NCBI RefSeq assembly: GCF_008710135.1
Contig: NZ_VYKK01000007.1
Span: forward strand, 1 to 64,000
Direction of reading: 5' to 3'
Length of the DNA stretch: 64,000 nucleotides
From: Paenibacillus spiritus
Lineage (GTDB): Bacteria > Bacillota > Bacilli > Paenibacillales > Paenibacillaceae
Positions 54,167 through 63,579 of the stretch are shown piece by piece (the stretch's first letter is position 1; each line of letters opens with the position of its first letter). The notes under the pieces are model-generated. The model was not told the origin of the DNA, made no database searches, and saw only the letters and a program-made list of their open reading frames with translations. The translations under genes were made by a program, and so were the position numbers.

Positions 54167-55402
54167 TTACTCCTTCCCCGCGGTCAGCGTGTAGGTTCGG
54201 GTCTTCGGCTTCCCGCCGCCAAGCGGCGAATAGACAAACGTCAGCTTGCTGCCTTCGCGCTTCGTAAGCGTAAGCATCCGCTCCAGCACATAGGGATCAT
54301 TGCCGTCGGCCTGCTTCCAGTCGGCCCGGTCCGGGCTGTCTATGAGCCGTTCGCCCAGATTTATAACCGCTCCGGTATCGGGGTGAACCGCATACAGCTG
54401 CGCCGACGGCAGCGCCCGGACCAGCAGCACATCGGAAGCGGCATACTCGACCCGCAACTTCCCCTCGTCCTGCGTGATCGCCTTCAGATCAAGCTCGGGC
54501 CCCAGACTGCCGCCGGAGAGAATATAGCGGACCCGGGTTCCATCGAATAAATACTGCCGGGTGCTCGCCGGGACAGCCGGACGGTTATAGGCCGGCATCC
54601 CCAAATGATAGTCGGCCTGGGCGACGACCGCATTGCCGCGCAGCAGCACCTGATAGACGTTCTCAAATTCATTGAACATGGCGTAATGCCGGTCTGCCAG
54701 CTCCAGCAGGACCGCGCCGCTTCCGGCGCTGGTCAGCGTCAGGCCGTGGTTGTAAGGGGAATCCTTCAGCGGAAGACGGCCGATCCGCCCGGGCTCGGCC
54801 TGACCGGCCAGCCGCGCGTACAGCGTGCCGTCGGCCTGCGAGACCCAGTACGTCCCGCCGTCGATGGACGCGGACACCAGTCTCTCCTTATCGGCAATAT
54901 ACAGTTCGCCGCCGTAGACGCGGACCGTTCCGCCAAGCGCCCGCGCGGCCGAAGCAAGCGGCACATACAGCGTACCGCCGATGGTTCGGGCCGGCAGCGC
55001 CAGCTTCACGGCCGTGCCGTTCACCGCCGCCGACGAAGATCCTGCGGCGACGAGCACCCGCCGCGACGGCCGGAGCAGCGTTGCCTGCCGCTTGCCGGCG
55101 TCCCACGCGAGCGTATAGCCCATCGCCGCCGCAAGCGGCTTGAGCGGAACGAAGGCCGTGCCGCCCAGGCTGCGGAGCCGGCCGGTCTCGATGTGCTTGT
55201 CATTCAGGAGCACGCCCGAGACGGAAGGGGCCGCAAGCACCCGGACGGCGGCAGTCCCCTTCTCTCCGGCAGGCGATACTGCCGCCCGTGTGAAGGCCGA
55301 GGCGTTCGGCCGAGTAACTGCATGGCCATTCTCCGGGCTTGCCGCTGCGGTACCCGCTCCTGCGAGCGCTGCGCAGAGGAGAACTGCGATGGATTTCTTC
55401 AT
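54167..55402 (-). CDS. Secreted protein with tandem stalk (copper amine oxidase N-like) domains
   Basis: A 411-residue protein with a signal peptide (SIAVLLCAALAGAGTAAA). Residues 55-165 contain two stalk-domain units: VSGVLLNDKHIETGRLRSLGGTAFVPLKPLAAAMGYTLAWDAGKRQATL in outline, and AVNGTAVKLALPARTIGGTLYVPLASAARALGGTVRV in outline. The rest (about 190-411) is a beta-rich domain that resembles DUF5050/propeller-like sequences (YWVSQADGTLYARLAGQ, NHGLTLTSAGSGAVLLELADRHYAMF). The module is frequent in Paenibacillus surface proteins and recurs in the RCC1 protein at 16.8 kb. Function unknown. Confidence 0.8.
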   Translation of the reverse strand: MKKSIAVLLCAALAGAGTAAASPENGHAVTRPNASAFTRAAVSPAGEKGTAAVRVLAAPSVSGVLLNDKHIETGRLRSLGGTAFVPLKPLAAAMGYTLAWDAGKRQATLLRPSRRVLVAAGSSSAAVNGTAVKLALPARTIGGTLYVPLASAARALGGTVRVYGGELYIADKERLVSASIDGGTYWVSQADGTLYARLAGQAEPGRIGRLPLKDSPYNHGLTLTSAGSGAVLLELADRHYAMFNEFENVYQVLLRGNAVVAQADYHLGMPAYNRPAVPASTRQYLFDGTRVRYILSGGSLGPELDLKAITQDEGKLRVEYAASDVLLVRALPSAQLYAVHPDTGAVINLGERLIDSPDRADWKQADGNDPYVLERMLTLTKREGSKLTFVYSPLGGGKPKTRTYTLTAGKE

Positions 55403-55521
55403 TTATTTTGCCTCCGTTTCCTGTATCCGAATTTTGGAGTTCGCTTCACTATATATCTATGTGTACTCCATAATATGGATGGAGTTGCGATGGGCGGAGC
55501 TGCGGCGGCCGGAAGAACGCA

Positions 55522-55555
55522 AAGGCCGCGCCTCCCTAGAAGGAAGCGCGGCCTT
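55522..55555 (-). terminator. Terminator after pbuX
   Basis: A 10-bp stem (55522-55531 with 55546-55555) about 30 bp after the pbuX stop on the minus strand, followed in that direction by TGCGTTCTT. Confidence 0.7.
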
Positions 55556-55583
55556 GGATGATTTGCTGCGAATGCGGACCGCT

Positions 55584-56900
55584 CTAAGCGCCGCGGGCTT
55601 GCAGATCCGGGGCGGAAGCAGGCAGCTCCGACGCGGCCGGAGCTTCGCTGCGCGAGAACAGCAGATTCAGCACGATGGCCGTCAGCGAGCCGGAGACGAT
55701 GCCGCTCTGCAGCAGCATCCGGGCGAACTCCGGCAGCTGGTCGAACATGGACGGCAGCGTCGCCGAGCCCAGCCCCACCGCAATGCTGCAGGCGGCAATC
55801 AGCAGATTGCGCTCTTTCCGCAGATCGACGGCGGACAGAATCGAGATGCCGGACGCGGCCACGGAGCCGAACATGACAATCATCGCTCCGCCCAGCACGG
55901 CGTTCGGAATGACGGTGGTCAGCGCCGCCAGCTTCGGCAGCATGCCGAGCACGACCATAATGCCGCCTGCGGCAAAGATGACGTTCCGCGTCTTGACGCG
56001 GGTCAGCGCGATCAGGCCGACATTCTGCGAGAAGGCCGTGTACGGGAAGGCGTTGAATACTCCGCCGAGCATGATGGCCAGACCTTCGGAACGCAGGCCG
56101 TTCACGATCCGCTTGGGAGGAACGTCTTGATCGGTTGCTTTGCCGACTGCGAAGTACACGCCGGTCGATTCTACCATGCTGACGAGGTTAACGATAATCA
56201 TCGTTACAACGGCCGTCAGGCTGAATTCCGGTCGGCCGAAGTAGAACGGCTGGGCCATGCTCACCCAGGAAGCGCCGCCGACCGGCGCGAAGCTGACCAC
56301 GCCCATCAGATAGGCAGCGAACGTGCCGGCGGCCAGGCCGACCAGAACGGAGACGGAGCGCAGGAACCCGGTGGTCAGGCGGTTCACCAGCAGAATGACC
56401 GCCAGGGTGATAAGCGCCAGCAGCAGATTGCGGGGCTGGCCGAAGTCGGCGCTGCCCTGCCCGCCCGCGGCGTTGTTCATCGCGACCGGAATCAGCGACA
56501 GGCCGATGATCGTCACGACCGATCCGGTGACGACAGTCGGGAAGAAGCGCAGCAGCTTCCCGTATAGAGGGGCGGCAAGAACGACGAAGAGGCCGGACAG
56601 AATGATGGCGCCGTAGGCGGTTCCGAGGCCTGAAGACGAGGCGATGGCAATGATCGGGCTGACGGCCGTAAAAGTGCAGCCGAGCACGACAGGCAGGCCG
56701 CTGCCGAAGAAGCGGGAGCCGAGACATTGCAGCAGAGTGGCGAGTCCGCAGGTGAACATATCAGCCGCGATGAGATAGGCCATCTGCTCTCCGGTAAGAT
56801 GCAGCGCCCCGCCGACAATGATCGGAACCGCGATGGCGCCTGCGTACATGGCCAGCACATGCTGGAGGCCAAGGGTAAATACTTTGCGTCTGCTTAACAT
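55584..56900 (-). CDS. pbuX: Xanthine permease
   Basis: A 438-residue nucleobase:cation symporter-2 protein with about 12-14 hydrophobic segments. VFTLGLQHVLAMYAGAIAVPIIVGGAL is the family opening, QNVGLIALTRVKTRNV and GGVFNAFPYTAFSQN include the conserved Gln/Asn and substrate-binding positions, and the motif VESTGVYFAVGKATDQDV is present. The start at 56900 follows AAGGAG by 8 nt and overlaps the xpt stop region. With xpt it forms the salvage operon xpt-pbuX under a purine riboswitch, so xanthine is the likely substrate. Confidence 0.92.
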   Translation of the reverse strand: MLSRRKVFTLGLQHVLAMYAGAIAVPIIVGGALHLTGEQMAYLIAADMFTCGLATLLQCLGSRFFGSGLPVVLGCTFTAVSPIIAIASSSGLGTAYGAIILSGLFVVLAAPLYGKLLRFFPTVVTGSVVTIIGLSLIPVAMNNAAGGQGSADFGQPRNLLLALITLAVILLVNRLTTGFLRSVSVLVGLAAGTFAAYLMGVVSFAPVGGASWVSMAQPFYFGRPEFSLTAVVTMIIVNLVSMVESTGVYFAVGKATDQDVPPKRIVNGLRSEGLAIMLGGVFNAFPYTAFSQNVGLIALTRVKTRNVIFAAGGIMVVLGMLPKLAALTTVIPNAVLGGAMIVMFGSVAASGISILSAVDLRKERNLLIAACSIAVGLGSATLPSMFDQLPEFARMLLQSGIVSGSLTAIVLNLLFSRSEAPAASELPASAPDLQARGA

Positions 56901-57499
56901 GTTATCCGCTCCTTCTGATTGCATTCCTCGCCTGCAAACTGCACTTCTCCCGGCTTCATCGAGACAATCCGCGCCAGCGAGCAGACCTCGATGCCCCGCT
57001 CTTCCAGCAAGAAGCGACCTTCCTGGAAGCTCTTCTCGATCACGCAGCCGACGCCGACCAGAACGGCGCCCGACCGTTCCACGATGTCGGCCAGGCCGAC
57101 CAGCGCAGCGCCCGTCGCCAGAAAATCATCCACGATCAGGACCCGGTCGCTGGGTCCGAGGTATTTTTCAGCGATGCTGATCTGGTAGGCTTCCCGGCGT
57201 GTGAAGGAGTAGACCGGCGCTGCGTATACCGCCTCGCCCTGCGTGATCGCCTTCTTCTTCTTCGCGTACACGAACGGGACGCGGAGCGCGATGCCCGCCG
57301 CCATGGCGAACTGGATTCCGCTTGCCTCCACCGTCAGCACCTTGGTCACGCCGCGGCCGCCGAACCGCTGTCCGAATTCCCTGCCGATCCGCAGCGCCAG
57401 CTCTGTATCCACCTGATGATTCAGAAAGGAATCCACCTTCAGCACCGTCTCCGACAGAATCTGGCCCTCCCGTCTGATCCGTTCCTTCAACTCTTGCAT
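56894..57499 (-). CDS. xpt: Xanthine phosphoribosyltransferase
   Basis: A 201-residue type I PRTase starting MQELKERIRREGQILSETVLKVDSFLNHQVD in outline. The PRPP motif is RVLIVDDFLATGAAL, VEASGIQFAMAAGIALRVPFVYAKKKK is the flap and substrate region. It converts xanthine and PRPP to XMP. The ATG at 57499 gives the usual length; longer frames run into the leader terminator. It overlaps pbuX by 7 bp. Confidence 0.95.
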   Translation of the reverse strand: MQELKERIRREGQILSETVLKVDSFLNHQVDTELALRIGREFGQRFGGRGVTKVLTVEASGIQFAMAAGIALRVPFVYAKKKKAITQGEAVYAAPVYSFTRREAYQISIAEKYLGPSDRVLIVDDFLATGAALVGLADIVERSGAVLVGVGCVIEKSFQEGRFLLEERGIEVCSLARIVSMKPGEVQFAGEECNQKERITC

Positions 57500-57531
57500 G
57501 TTCCTGCCGCCCTTTCTTATCTGATCCAACC

Positions 57532-57579
57532 AAAAAAAGGACAGGTTCACCTGAGCGTTTCTCTCAAGTGAACCTGTCC
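57532..57579 (-). terminator. Riboswitch-controlled intrinsic terminator upstream of xpt
   Basis: A GGACAGGTTCAC / GTGAACCTGTCC stem (57539-57579 region) with a run of seven T on the minus strand (57532-57538), 33 bp before the xpt start. It is the expected expression platform of the purine riboswitch. Confidence 0.9.
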
Positions 57580-57699
57580 GGACGCGGGGCATCCCGCGCG
57601 GATACACATCTCTGTGTACACGCCCCGGGAAGGCCGCCGTTCTCCGAGACCCGCCGGAACGGATACGGAATACAGCGGCCCGCGCGGGACGCTCGCTTC

Positions 57700-57770
57700 A
57701 CTCATAGTCGGACGATTGCAGTGGTCATCCGGTAGAAACTTATGGGCCATATTCCCATTATTATATGAGT
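57700..57770 (-). ncRNA. Purine (guanine-class) riboswitch aptamer
   Basis: On the minus strand P1 is ACTCATA/TATGAGT. Conserved core text ATGGG-AATATGG-CCCATAAGTTTCTACCGG follows in parts, then the P3 hairpin and CCGACTATGAGT. The pyrimidine at the ligand-pairing position (74 in xpt numbering) is C in GACTATG, the guanine/hypoxanthine class, whereas adenine aptamers have U. With guanine bound the downstream terminator (57532-57579) should form and switch off xpt-pbuX. Confidence 0.95.
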
Positions 57771-57814
57771 CTTTGGTAGGCAGTCCGGGTTCTCCCCGAA
57801 CAAATATGGTGTTT

Positions 57815-57844
57815 ATATTACACGCCTTGTGTCGGAGTTGACAA
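57815..57844 (-). promoter_or_regulatory. xpt-pbuX promoter
   Basis: On the minus strand TTGTCA and TAATAT are spaced by 18 nt, about 45-75 bp upstream of the riboswitch aptamer. It overlaps the start region of the plus-strand Cys/Gly repeat frame. Confidence 0.6.
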
Positions 57845-57868
57845 GGAGTTTTTTGGGGATGCCAAGCA

Positions 57869-58420
57869 ATGGAAAAAGCTGCGGGCTTATGGGCCAACAA
57901 CTGCGGCAAGTTGTAGGCGGCTGGGACGTCTGCCCGCCGTTCGTCCGGCGCCTGCCAGGGATCTCAAGCCGCAGGCGCGGGAGAACGGGACAGTCGCGGC
58001 GGCGGCTACGGCTGCGACTGCGGCAACGGCGGCGGCACCGGCACCGATAGCGGCTGCGACTGCGGCTGCGGCTACGACTGCGGCTACGACTGCGGCTGCG
58101 ACTGCGGCTACGGCGGCGGCTCCGGCTCCGGCGGCTCCGGCAGCGACTGCGGCTACGGCACCGGTAGCGGCTACGGCGGCGGCTGCGACTGCGGCTACGG
58201 CACCGACTGCGGCTACGGTAGCGGCTGCGGCTACGGCGGCGGCGGCGGCTGCGACTGCGGCTACGGCAACGACTGCGGCTACGGCGGCGGCTGCGACTGC
58301 GGCTACGGCTGCGACTGCGGCTACGGCGGCGGAGCGGCAATGGCAGATGGCAGCGACTGCGGCTACGGCACCGACTGCGGCTACGGTAGCGGCTGCGACT
58401 GCGGCGGCGGCACCGGGTAG
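57869..58420 (+). pseudogene. Cys/Gly/Tyr/Asp repeat reading frame interrupted by an amber codon
   Basis: The frame starts with ATG at 57869 (GGGGA 8 nt upstream) and reads MEKAAGLWANNCGKL, then TAG at 57914-57916. It then stays open for 167 codons to TAG at 58418. That part is a Gly/Cys-rich repeat with about ten DCGYG units from residue 45 on (typical blocks CDCGYG, TDCGYG, GSGCGYG). Almost every codon has C or T in the third position, as in neighbouring genes, while the opposite strand would encode Ala/Val only, so this frame is the plausible coding one. Either the gene is a decayed pseudogene, the amber is read through, or it is just an 18-bp-type DNA repeat. The proteins it resembles are Gly/Cys-rich spore coat proteins (inference). 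Confidence 0.4.
58007..58420. repeat. Degenerate GGCTACGGC/TGCGACTGC tandem repeat
   Basis: A run of about 410 bp built from 6- and 9-bp units (GGCTAC, GACTGC, TGCGACTGCGGC). Period and purity change along it. It is the DNA side of the previous entry. Confidence 0.85.
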
Positions 58421-58450
58421 CGGCACCAACTACGGCACCGTGTCGCCAAG

Positions 58451-58629
58451 CGGACTCCAGAGCCGCTATTTCGGCGATTAATGCCTCTGCGGTGCCAGTA
58501 GCGGACACCAGCGACCTTATTTAATGGTGGAAGCGCATACATGAGCTGGATATGCCAAAATAAGGGCGCTCCGGTCCGATAACCCGGACGATTGGGGGAT
58601 ATGGACCGGAATAAGGGCTGTCCGGTCCG
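58451..58629. repeat. Second cluster of four 20-nt dispersed repeats
   Basis: Copies: forward CGGACTCCAGAGCCGCTATT (58451-58470) and CGGACACCAGCGACCTTATT (58502-58521); reverse AATAAGGGCGCTCCGGTCCG (58559-58578) and AATAAGGGCTGTCCGGTCCG (58610-58629). They are the same family as at 24833-25010, in the same two-forward, two-reverse order. The gap 58421-58828 holds no gene. Confidence 0.75.
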
Positions 58630-58828
58630 GACGTGCCCCGCACTTGCAGGCGGTGCTGCCTCTGCGCCAAGGACCGCCTGCGGACAGCAGGCACAAGACC
58701 GGCCGGGTAAATAGCCGCCCGGCCGCTGTCCGGCGGGGAATGCGGGCGGCAGAAGCACCTGAGCAGCAAGGCCGGACTGCGCCAAAAACCGGCGGGAGAG
58801 GCCCATGCCGGCTTGAAGGGACTGACGG

Positions 58829-59167
58829 TTATTGGGGGTTCTTGAGGTCCTCCGATTCAACCAGCGCTTTGAGCATCGACAGCTTGTTGGTCCAGAATAC
58901 TTCGTAGTAGGCGAGCCAATCCTTCAGCTCGGCCAACGGCTCCGGCTGGAGCCGGTACAGCTTCTCGCGGCCGGCCCGGCGGCCGCTGACCAGCTCCGCC
59001 TCCTCCAGCACGGCGAGATGCTTGACGATCGCGGTACGGCTTACCGGGAACCGGGAAGCGAGGTCCGCGATTCGCAGCTCCCGGGCGGCAAGCAGCCGCA
59101 GCATCTCCCGGCGCGTCGGATCGGCGATGGCCTGGAAGACGTCGGCCTTGGCCGCGCGGCCATCCAT
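58829..59167 (-). CDS. ArsR-family winged-helix regulator
   Basis: A 112-residue regulator: VFQAIADPTRREMLRLLAARELRIADLASRFPVSRTAIVKHLAVLEEAELVSGRRAGREKLYRLQ in outline is the full ArsR winged helix. No metal-binding Cys pair is visible, so it belongs to the non-metal SmtB-like branch frequently paired with SRPBCC proteins. It follows the SRPBCC gene by 1 bp and is probably co-transcribed. Confidence 0.9.
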   Translation of the reverse strand: MDGRAAKADVFQAIADPTRREMLRLLAARELRIADLASRFPVSRTAIVKHLAVLEEAELVSGRRAGREKLYRLQPEPLAELKDWLAYYEVFWTNKLSMLKALVESEDLKNPQ

Positions 59168-59168
59168 T

Positions 59169-59606
59169 TTAGGCCTCCGCAGCCTTCTTGAACCGTTCGC
59201 CTACGATGGCGACCCAGCCCTGGCCCATCCGTTCGCGGACAACGGAAGCCTGCTCGTTCGCCTTCGGCAGCACATCGTCCGGGTATCCCCACCCGCCGTG
59301 GGTCAGCGTAAATTCCGTCCGGCCTTCGCCGAGATCGGACAGCTCGAAGGTGATAATCCAGCCGTCCGTATCCCAGGAGAACTTGAGCCGGGTCGGAGGC
59401 TCGACGGCCAGCACCTTGCAGGGCGACGGGCCGAACGGCGAGCGCAGATGAAACTCATGCCCTTCTTCCGGGACAAAATCGTTGGGCATAAACCATTCGG
59501 CGATGCCCTCCGCCGTAGCGACTTTGGCCCATACCTTCTCTATCGGTGCTTCGACTACTACCGTCTGCTTCACATCTTCCAGCTTGTTCCGTTCTGTCTG
59601 ATCCAT
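59169..59606 (-). CDS. SRPBCC/AHSA1-like protein
   Basis: A 145-residue START-like domain protein: [44 protein letters not shown]-like text ([14 protein letters not shown]), and [10 protein letters not shown] near the end. The ATG at 59606 is chosen because AAGGAG lies 11 nt upstream and longer starts add a non-homologous tail. In such pairs the ArsR partner usually represses the operon. Ligand unknown. Confidence 0.88.
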   Translation of the reverse strand: MDQTERNKLEDVKQTVVVEAPIEKVWAKVATAEGIAEWFMPNDFVPEEGHEFHLRSPFGPSPCKVLAVEPPTRLKFSWDTDGWIITFELSDLGEGRTEFTLTHGGWGYPDDVLPKANEQASVVRERMGQGWVAIVGERFKKAAEA

Positions 59607-59816
59607 GTCTGCTGTCGCTCCTTCACGGGTGTGAGACTGCTCCTGTCCGGCTGCCGGCACATCGCCTGCCCGGACCAAGGAAGTCTGCTATACTTTGACA
59701 CCCCGGGGTTGTATTTATGTGTCCCATTATATATAACCCAAAGGTGTCATGTCTACGGCGGCGCACAGTGGAACGTCCAGCCGCAGCCGGCCGGCTGTTG
59801 CGAGCAGGCCGGATTC

Positions 59817-59937
59817 AGCGAACGCTCCGCCCAGCGGACCCCGGCGTCAGCGAACGCTCCGCCCCAGCGGACCCCGGCGTTAGCGAACGCTCCGCCCCAG
59901 CAGACCCCGGCGTCAGCGAACGCTCCGCCCCGGCGTC
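59817..59937. repeat. 33-bp tandem repeat at the 3' end of the AEC transporter gene
   Basis: Three full copies (59817-59848, 59849-59881, 59882-59914) and one partial copy (59915-59937) of AGCGAACGCTCCGCCCCAGC... (33 bp) lie immediately downstream of the transporter stop codon at 59936. The period is a multiple of three, but neither strand shows a convincing gene. Confidence 0.85.
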
Positions 59938-60862
59938 AGCTGCTGCAGGCGGCGATCAGCAGCGGCAGCCACAGGAACGACAGGAGCGTGCTCCACAGAA
60001 TGCAGCGCGATACATAGGCCGGGGAGGCGTCGAACCGCTCTGCCAGCACCACCGCATTGACGGCGACCGGCATGGAAGCCAGGATGAACAGCACCTTCAG
60101 CAGCAGATGGTCGGCCGGCAGCAGAAACAGCAGTCCCGCCGCCAGCAGCGGGGCCGCCAGCATTCTTACGCCCATGCCCGTATAGAAGGCCGGCCGGGCG
60201 GCCGGGACCGGAGGCGTCATGGCCACCTTCATCATCTGCGCGCCCAGCACGCAGAGCACAACCGGCGAGTAGGCGCCGGCGGCCAGCGATACGCCCTTGG
60301 CGAGATCGGCCGGCAGATGCAGGCCGGTCAGGCGCAGCAGCAGCGCAAGCGCTGCGGCATAGATCGCCGGCAGGGAGAAGACCGAGCGGACCGCGCCCCG
60401 GGCCGAGAAATTTGAGCGCGCGGCGAAGTAGACGCCCACGGTGTTCGCCAGAATCATCTGGCCGACCACATAGACGGAAGCCTTATCCATTCCCGCCTGG
60501 CCGAAGGCCAGCAGCACGACGGGCAGGCCGTAATTGACACTGTTCGTCAGCGTCGAGATCAGGGTCAGACCGGCCGTATCGGCGGGTCCAAGCCGCAGCG
60601 CCCGCGACAGTCCCAGCGCAAGCAGGCGCATCAGCACCAGGTTGAGCAGCGTAAAGGCAACCGTTACATAAATATCTCCCGGCTTGATCGAGGCCCGGGT
60701 CAGCGTATCCAGCAGCATCGCCGGGCTGAGAAAATACAGATACAGCGTCAGCAGCGGCTTCGTATCGAGCCGCTGATAGCGTCCGAGGAGCGCCCCGGCG
60801 GTCACCGGAACCGCCAGCGGCACCATGACGCCCAGCATGGTGGACAGCAGAGAGGAGAACAA
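59936..60862 (-). CDS. AEC-family (auxin efflux carrier-like) membrane transporter
   Basis: A 308-residue protein with about ten hydrophobic segments in two halves. TTG at 60862 is preferred since ACGGAGG lies 9 nt upstream. Recognisable stretches are LYFLSPAMLLDTL, TLTNSVNYGLPVVLLAFGQAGM (the family helix-break region) and ILASMPVAVNAVVLAERFDASPAYVSRCILWSTLLSF. Members export or exchange malonate, malate or auxin-like acids. Substrate unknown. Its 3' end abuts a 33-bp tandem repeat. Confidence 0.85.
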   Translation of the reverse strand: MFSSLLSTMLGVMVPLAVPVTAGALLGRYQRLDTKPLLTLYLYFLSPAMLLDTLTRASIKPGDIYVTVAFTLLNLVLMRLLALGLSRALRLGPADTAGLTLISTLTNSVNYGLPVVLLAFGQAGMDKASVYVVGQMILANTVGVYFAARSNFSARGAVRSVFSLPAIYAAALALLLRLTGLHLPADLAKGVSLAAGAYSPVVLCVLGAQMMKVAMTPPVPAARPAFYTGMGVRMLAAPLLAAGLLFLLPADHLLLKVLFILASMPVAVNAVVLAERFDASPAYVSRCILWSTLLSFLWLPLLIAACSS

Positions 60863-61029
60863 CGGGCAGGACCTCCGTTTCGGTTGCAAAAGTGTCCCTT
60901 AATGATAGACCCGGTTCCTCCTCCCGGTCCAAGACCTGCAATGAATAAAGGCGATAGGGAGCGCCTATCGCCTCTCCTATCGCCTGTCTGCCTTGCCTAT
61001 GAACCGCTTCAGCTTCAGAGCGCTGCCGG

Positions 61030-63579
61030 TCATTCCGCCTCCAGCAGCCGCTCCACAGCGGAGGACCGGGACTGGGAGCGCGTTCCGGTCCAGGTTACCG
61101 CCCAACTGACCAGTGCGAACAGCGCAACGCCGGCCGCCAGCGGCCACAGAATCGGACGGTAGAACATAAAGGCCATCTGTCCGGCAATGCCGCTTGCGGT
61201 CAGGATCACTACAGGCACGCCGATCAGCCCGGCCAGCAGCGCGATCAGTAGGGTGGTGAACAACCCCTCATAGATCAGCAGCCGGCGCAGTTGGGCGTTC
61301 GTCATGCCGATGCTCTCCAGTACGGCGAATTCCTTCCGCCGGGAATGCATCCCGGCAAGCGCCGTGGTGATGTAGTTAAGGAGGCCGACCAGCGCCACGA
61401 CTCCGCCAAGACTGTAGCCGAGCACGCGTAAGAGGTTGATGTACCCCTGCATTTCGGCCCGGTAATCCGCCCGCGTCTTGAACTCGGTGCCCGGCAGCGA
61501 GCCGGCGATGGCCGACATGGAGCGGACGGCCTCCGCGATCTCGCCGGGGTTCGCCTGCACCGTCGCCGACAGGATGGAGCGGTCCGGAAAGTGCGCTGCC
61601 ATCGTCTCCGCCGGCAGGTACACGCTGAACCCGGCTAAGGTGAAGAAACGGGTGCCCGCCGCATACAGCGCATCCGTATTGAGCACCGCCATCACCTCGT
61701 AGCTGCCCTGCTTATCCCCAAGGCTCAGCGTATCGCCGGGATGAAGATAGCTTCCCTCCGTATCACCCAGCAGAGACTGCGAAATGAGCGCATACCGGCC
61801 GGTCGCGAATCGCTTCGCGTCAAAGGCGCCTTCCACAATGTCGTTCCTGCGCAGCACATCGTACCAGCCCGGGTCGAGTCCGTAGATTTGCAGCGGGAGA
61901 AAGCCGTGCTTCAACGTCTGAGTCAGCGCAGGGCGTGCCGGGTCTTCGGCGGCGGCCAGCGGCTCCAGGAAGCGCCGCGCGCGCTCTCCGATCTTCAGAT
62001 TCATCTCCCGGAAGAGCACCCGGTCCACCCGCGCTACGCCGGGAGCAGCTGCGAGCTCTGCGACCACCCCGTCGGTAATTGTGCCGGAGCGCTCCTGCAC
62101 CGCCATCCCTCCGGCCAGCGTCTGCTCCTTGACCTGGGCGTCGCCGGTGATAAAAGCATTCAAATATTGATTAACGTCCAGCGAGCCGATGACGCTGACC
62201 AGCGTGCCGAAGAGAATCAGCGCAAGCGTCAGCGACGCGGCCATCATGGCGAGCCGCCTGCGGCTGCGCAGCAGGCCGCGCAGCGCCATCTGCGGAAGCC
62301 GGCCCCCCCGCTGCGAGGCCCGGGTCCGTCCGGGCTTCCCGCGCTTGCCCTGTCCGGCTCCGCCGCTGACGCCGGCGTATTTGACCGCCTCCACCGGAGC
62401 AATCGCCGCCGCAATCCGTCCCGGACGCCCGGCGGCGATCCGGACCGTCACGTAGGCGAACAGCGCCGCGCCGGCAAAGATAGCCGGACTGGCCGAGCGG
62501 ACCGTCCCGCCCGGCATATCCGTGTACGAGCCGAGCATCGGCAGCAGCAGCACGCCGGCCCCGTAGCCGAGGACAAGGCCGGCCGGAAGCCCGGCGGCGA
62601 ACAGCAAATGCGCCTGGGCGGAGATGATCCGCCGAAGCTGGCGGGGCGTCGTCCCGATGGTCTTAAGCAATCCGTAGAACCGGATGTCCCGGGACACGGT
62701 CATGTAGAAGATATTGGCAATCAGCAAATAACCGCTGAGCATAATAATCAGGAACAGAACGGCATACGGCAGCCAATCATTCCGGTTATCGCCGAGGCTG
62801 ACCGACGTGTACGCCCAGTTGACGCCGTATTCAGCCTGGATCCCCGTATCTGCCATCACCCGCTTCAGCTTGCTCTCGATCCGCAGCGAATTGTTGAACA
62901 TGACATCGAGCCGGGTCGTGTTCGTGTAGGTGCCGTTCAGCCGCGTACGGGCGGGATCGAAATCCTTTAACTCGCGGTCTACAAAAGCCTTGGACACATA
63001 AGCGATGCCCGACATGCCCAGATTGGGATTGCCTTCAAAATATCCGCTCAGCCGGAAGGTGCGCGTCAGCGTCCGGCTGTCCGCGACGCCGATATAAAGC
63101 TTCACCTCCGCGCCAAGCCGATGCGGCACGCCCAGAAGGTCGAGCGACCAGGACGGCATCGCGATGCCGTCCTCCGCCTTCGGCAGTCCGCCTTCCAGGA
63201 AATCGACGAAGCTGTGCTTCGGCGCTTTGCCGTCGGCCCAATCCACCTCCAGCGAGCTTGTCCCAAGCGCCGGATTCGATGCCGACCCGACAGCAATAGC
63301 CTTGCTGAATTCGATGATGGAGGGATGGCGGCTCAGCCGGTCCGCCTCGTCCGGCGTAAGGTATTTGAAGCTCCCGTGAAAATCGCTCCCCGCCGTCATC
63401 ATGCTTGTCCGCTCCATCGTCTTGTTGAGGCTGATCGCAAGCGTGAGCACAGCGGTCAGCAGCAGCGCCGTCAGCGCAATCGCCGCTGCCACGAATCCGC
63501 TCTGCATTCTCCCGGTCTTCAGGCTGCGGAAGGCAACCCGGTACAGCGTTCTTCTCTGTCCGTTCTTCATCCCGCTCAC
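61030..63579 (-). CDS. FtsX-like ABC transporter permease
   Basis: An 849-residue permease with an N-terminal helix (about 25-50), an extracellular domain (60-260), three membrane helices (about 270-390), a cytosolic linker, a second helix near 440-465, a second extracellular domain and three C-terminal helices (about 720-835). This duplicated FtsX/MacB-like plan is typical of Bacillota peptide or lantibiotic exporters and sensors. The ATPase gene upstream overlaps by 4 bp (ATGA). A role in antimicrobial resistance or lipoprotein export is likely but not shown; no sensor kinase is visible in the window. Confidence 0.9.
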   Translation of the reverse strand: MSGMKNGQRRTLYRVAFRSLKTGRMQSGFVAAAIALTALLLTAVLTLAISLNKTMERTSMMTAGSDFHGSFKYLTPDEADRLSRHPSIIEFSKAIAVGSASNPALGTSSLEVDWADGKAPKHSFVDFLEGGLPKAEDGIAMPSWSLDLLGVPHRLGAEVKLYIGVADSRTLTRTFRLSGYFEGNPNLGMSGIAYVSKAFVDRELKDFDPARTRLNGTYTNTTRLDVMFNNSLRIESKLKRVMADTGIQAEYGVNWAYTSVSLGDNRNDWLPYAVLFLIIMLSGYLLIANIFYMTVSRDIRFYGLLKTIGTTPRQLRRIISAQAHLLFAAGLPAGLVLGYGAGVLLLPMLGSYTDMPGGTVRSASPAIFAGAALFAYVTVRIAAGRPGRIAAAIAPVEAVKYAGVSGGAGQGKRGKPGRTRASQRGGRLPQMALRGLLRSRRRLAMMAASLTLALILFGTLVSVIGSLDVNQYLNAFITGDAQVKEQTLAGGMAVQERSGTITDGVVAELAAAPGVARVDRVLFREMNLKIGERARRFLEPLAAAEDPARPALTQTLKHGFLPLQIYGLDPGWYDVLRRNDIVEGAFDAKRFATGRYALISQSLLGDTEGSYLHPGDTLSLGDKQGSYEVMAVLNTDALYAAGTRFFTLAGFSVYLPAETMAAHFPDRSILSATVQANPGEIAEAVRSMSAIAGSLPGTEFKTRADYRAEMQGYINLLRVLGYSLGGVVALVGLLNYITTALAGMHSRRKEFAVLESIGMTNAQLRRLLIYEGLFTTLLIALLAGLIGVPVVILTASGIAGQMAFMFYRPILWPLAAGVALFALVSWAVTWTGTRSQSRSSAVERLLEAE

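Noticed and set aside
57887-58429. Minus-strand Ala/Val-only frame opposite the Cys/Gly repeat
   Set aside because: Composition is an artefact of the repeat; third codon positions fit coding only on the plus strand.
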